Shown piece by piece: positions 63,343-64,000 of a stretch of 64,000 nucleotides of DNA; the stretch's first letter is position 1; each line of letters opens with the position of its first letter. The DNA is from Mycobacterium sp. 141. GTDB taxonomy: Bacteria > Actinomycetota > Actinomycetes > Mycobacteriales > Mycobacteriaceae. The notes under the pieces were generated by a model that worked only from the letters and a program-made list of their open reading frames with translations, had not been told where the DNA came from and did not search any database. The DNA lies in NCBI RefSeq assembly GCF_000382405.1, contig NZ_KB908272.1, positions 29,399 to 93,398 on the forward strand. Direction: 5' to 3'. The translations under genes and the position numbers were made by a program.

Positions 63343-63549
63343 GGGCCGATTCTGTCGGGGATCCACCGCCAATCCGAGGAGGCGCGCCGTAACACCAGCC
63401 TCATAAGTGAGCTCCAGTCACATACGTAACAGATCAGATATTCTCAATCGCTTCGTGTGATGAAATGCAAACCTTCGCGCGGTTGCCGCAGATCGCCATC
63501 TGCTGCGCACCGTTCAAACCAGCCTGCCTGGACCTCTGGGCGCACTCGG

Positions 63550-64000
63550 CTACGGCTCGCTACGCTCCTGCTGCGCGGATTCCAGCAGTTCCCTGGCGTG
63601 GGCGCGGCCGCTGTCGGACTCGCCGAGTCCCGCCAGCATCCGGGCCAGTTCGGCGACGCGGTCGTCGTCATCGATGCGCCGCACACCACTGGGCTTGCCG
63701 CGGCCGTCACCGGCGTCGAGCACAAGGTGAGCGTCGGCATATGCCGCAACCTGCGGCAGGTGGGTGACGACGATGACCTGATGGGTCCGGGCCAGCCGGG
63801 CCAACCGGCGACCGATCTGCACTGCAGCACGTCCGCCCACCCCGGCGTCGACCTCGTCGAACACCATCGTGGTGCCCTCGGCTGAGGCGGACAGCACCAC
63901 CTCGAGGGCGAGCATGACGCGCGACAGCTCACCGCCGGAGGCACTCTTGGTCAGCGGGAGAACATCGGCGCCGCGGTGTGCGGTGAAGCCGAACTCGACG
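63550..64000 (-). CDS. recN: DNA repair protein RecN, C-terminal part
   Basis: The window cuts off the 5' part of this gene. The visible 149 codons contain the end of the SMC-like ATPase head: the signature region (LTKSASGGELSRVMLALEVV), Walker B with TMVFDEVDAGVGG and the H-loop VTHLPQVAAYAD. RecN helps hold broken DNA ends for recombinational repair. Its place beside steA and mctB matches M. tuberculosis. Confidence 0.93.
   Translation of the reverse strand, partial: VEFGFTAHRGADVLPLTKSASGGELSRVMLALEVVLSASAEGTTMVFDEVDAGVGGRAAVQIGRRLARLARTHQVIVVTHLPQVAAYADAHLVLDAGDGRGKPSGVRRIDDDDRVAELARMLAGLGESDSGRAHARELLESAQQERSEP

Overview
The window is high-GC actinobacterial DNA and almost certainly a mycobacterium, probably a rapid grower of the Mycolicibacterium type. 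The evidence is a set of lineage-typical genes (PknG with GlnH and GlnX, an MmpS/MmpL pair, a large AceA isocitrate lyase, MctB and SteA) and gene order. From about 39.3 kb to the right edge, the core genes follow in reverse the recN-steA-mctB-pyrG-nudix-xerD ... parA-scpA-scpB-rluB-cmk-der block known from M. tuberculosis (Rv1696 to Rv1713). These comparisons are from memory; no search was run.

Layout. 0-15 kb: a type B carboxylesterase, an SMR transporter pair convergent with an MFS transporter, MalQ, small secreted proteins, a membrane-bound Ser/Thr kinase, a Nudix hydrolase, an SGNH hydrolase, and a three-gene operon around an atypical DyP-type peroxidase. 15-28 kb: a DUF7159-like membrane protein, AceA, a potassium channel, an acyltransferase, a flavin oxidoreductase, an LLM oxidoreductase, and the GlnX-GlnH-PknG signalling operon. 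28-39 kb: MmpS/MmpL, two small unknown operons, a DJ-1/PfpI protein, a translationally coupled pair of AraC regulators, and a quinone oxidoreductase. This is followed by about 2 kb of gene-poor, partly degenerate DNA around a tRNA-Pro(GGG).

39-45.4 kb: TauE/SafE permease, then Der, Cmk, RluB, ScpB, ScpA and ParA, a tightly packed housekeeping operon for ribosome assembly, nucleotide metabolism, rRNA modification and chromosome segregation. 57.7-64 kb: XerD, Nudix, PyrG, MctB, SteA and the C-terminal part of RecN.

The most interesting part lies between ParA and XerD, a slot that also differs in other mycobacteria. Seven minus-strand genes, nearly all overlapping by ATGA junctions, form one operon (about 45.7-53.5 kb). 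They encode a ThDP-dependent acetolactate-synthase-like enzyme, an SRPBCC protein, a KAS III-like enzyme whose usual catalytic His is Asn, a carrier protein, a fatty acyl-AMP ligase, a HisC-like aminotransferase and a flavin monooxygenase. This looks like a compact biosynthetic cluster for a modified, probably nitrogen-containing lipid; the product is unknown to me. Divergent from it lie a cytochrome P450, a broken FAD-linked oxidase and an O-methyltransferase. The 1.3 kb between the two arms is AT-rich with no convincing gene and carries operator-like repeats. These features suggest acquired DNA.
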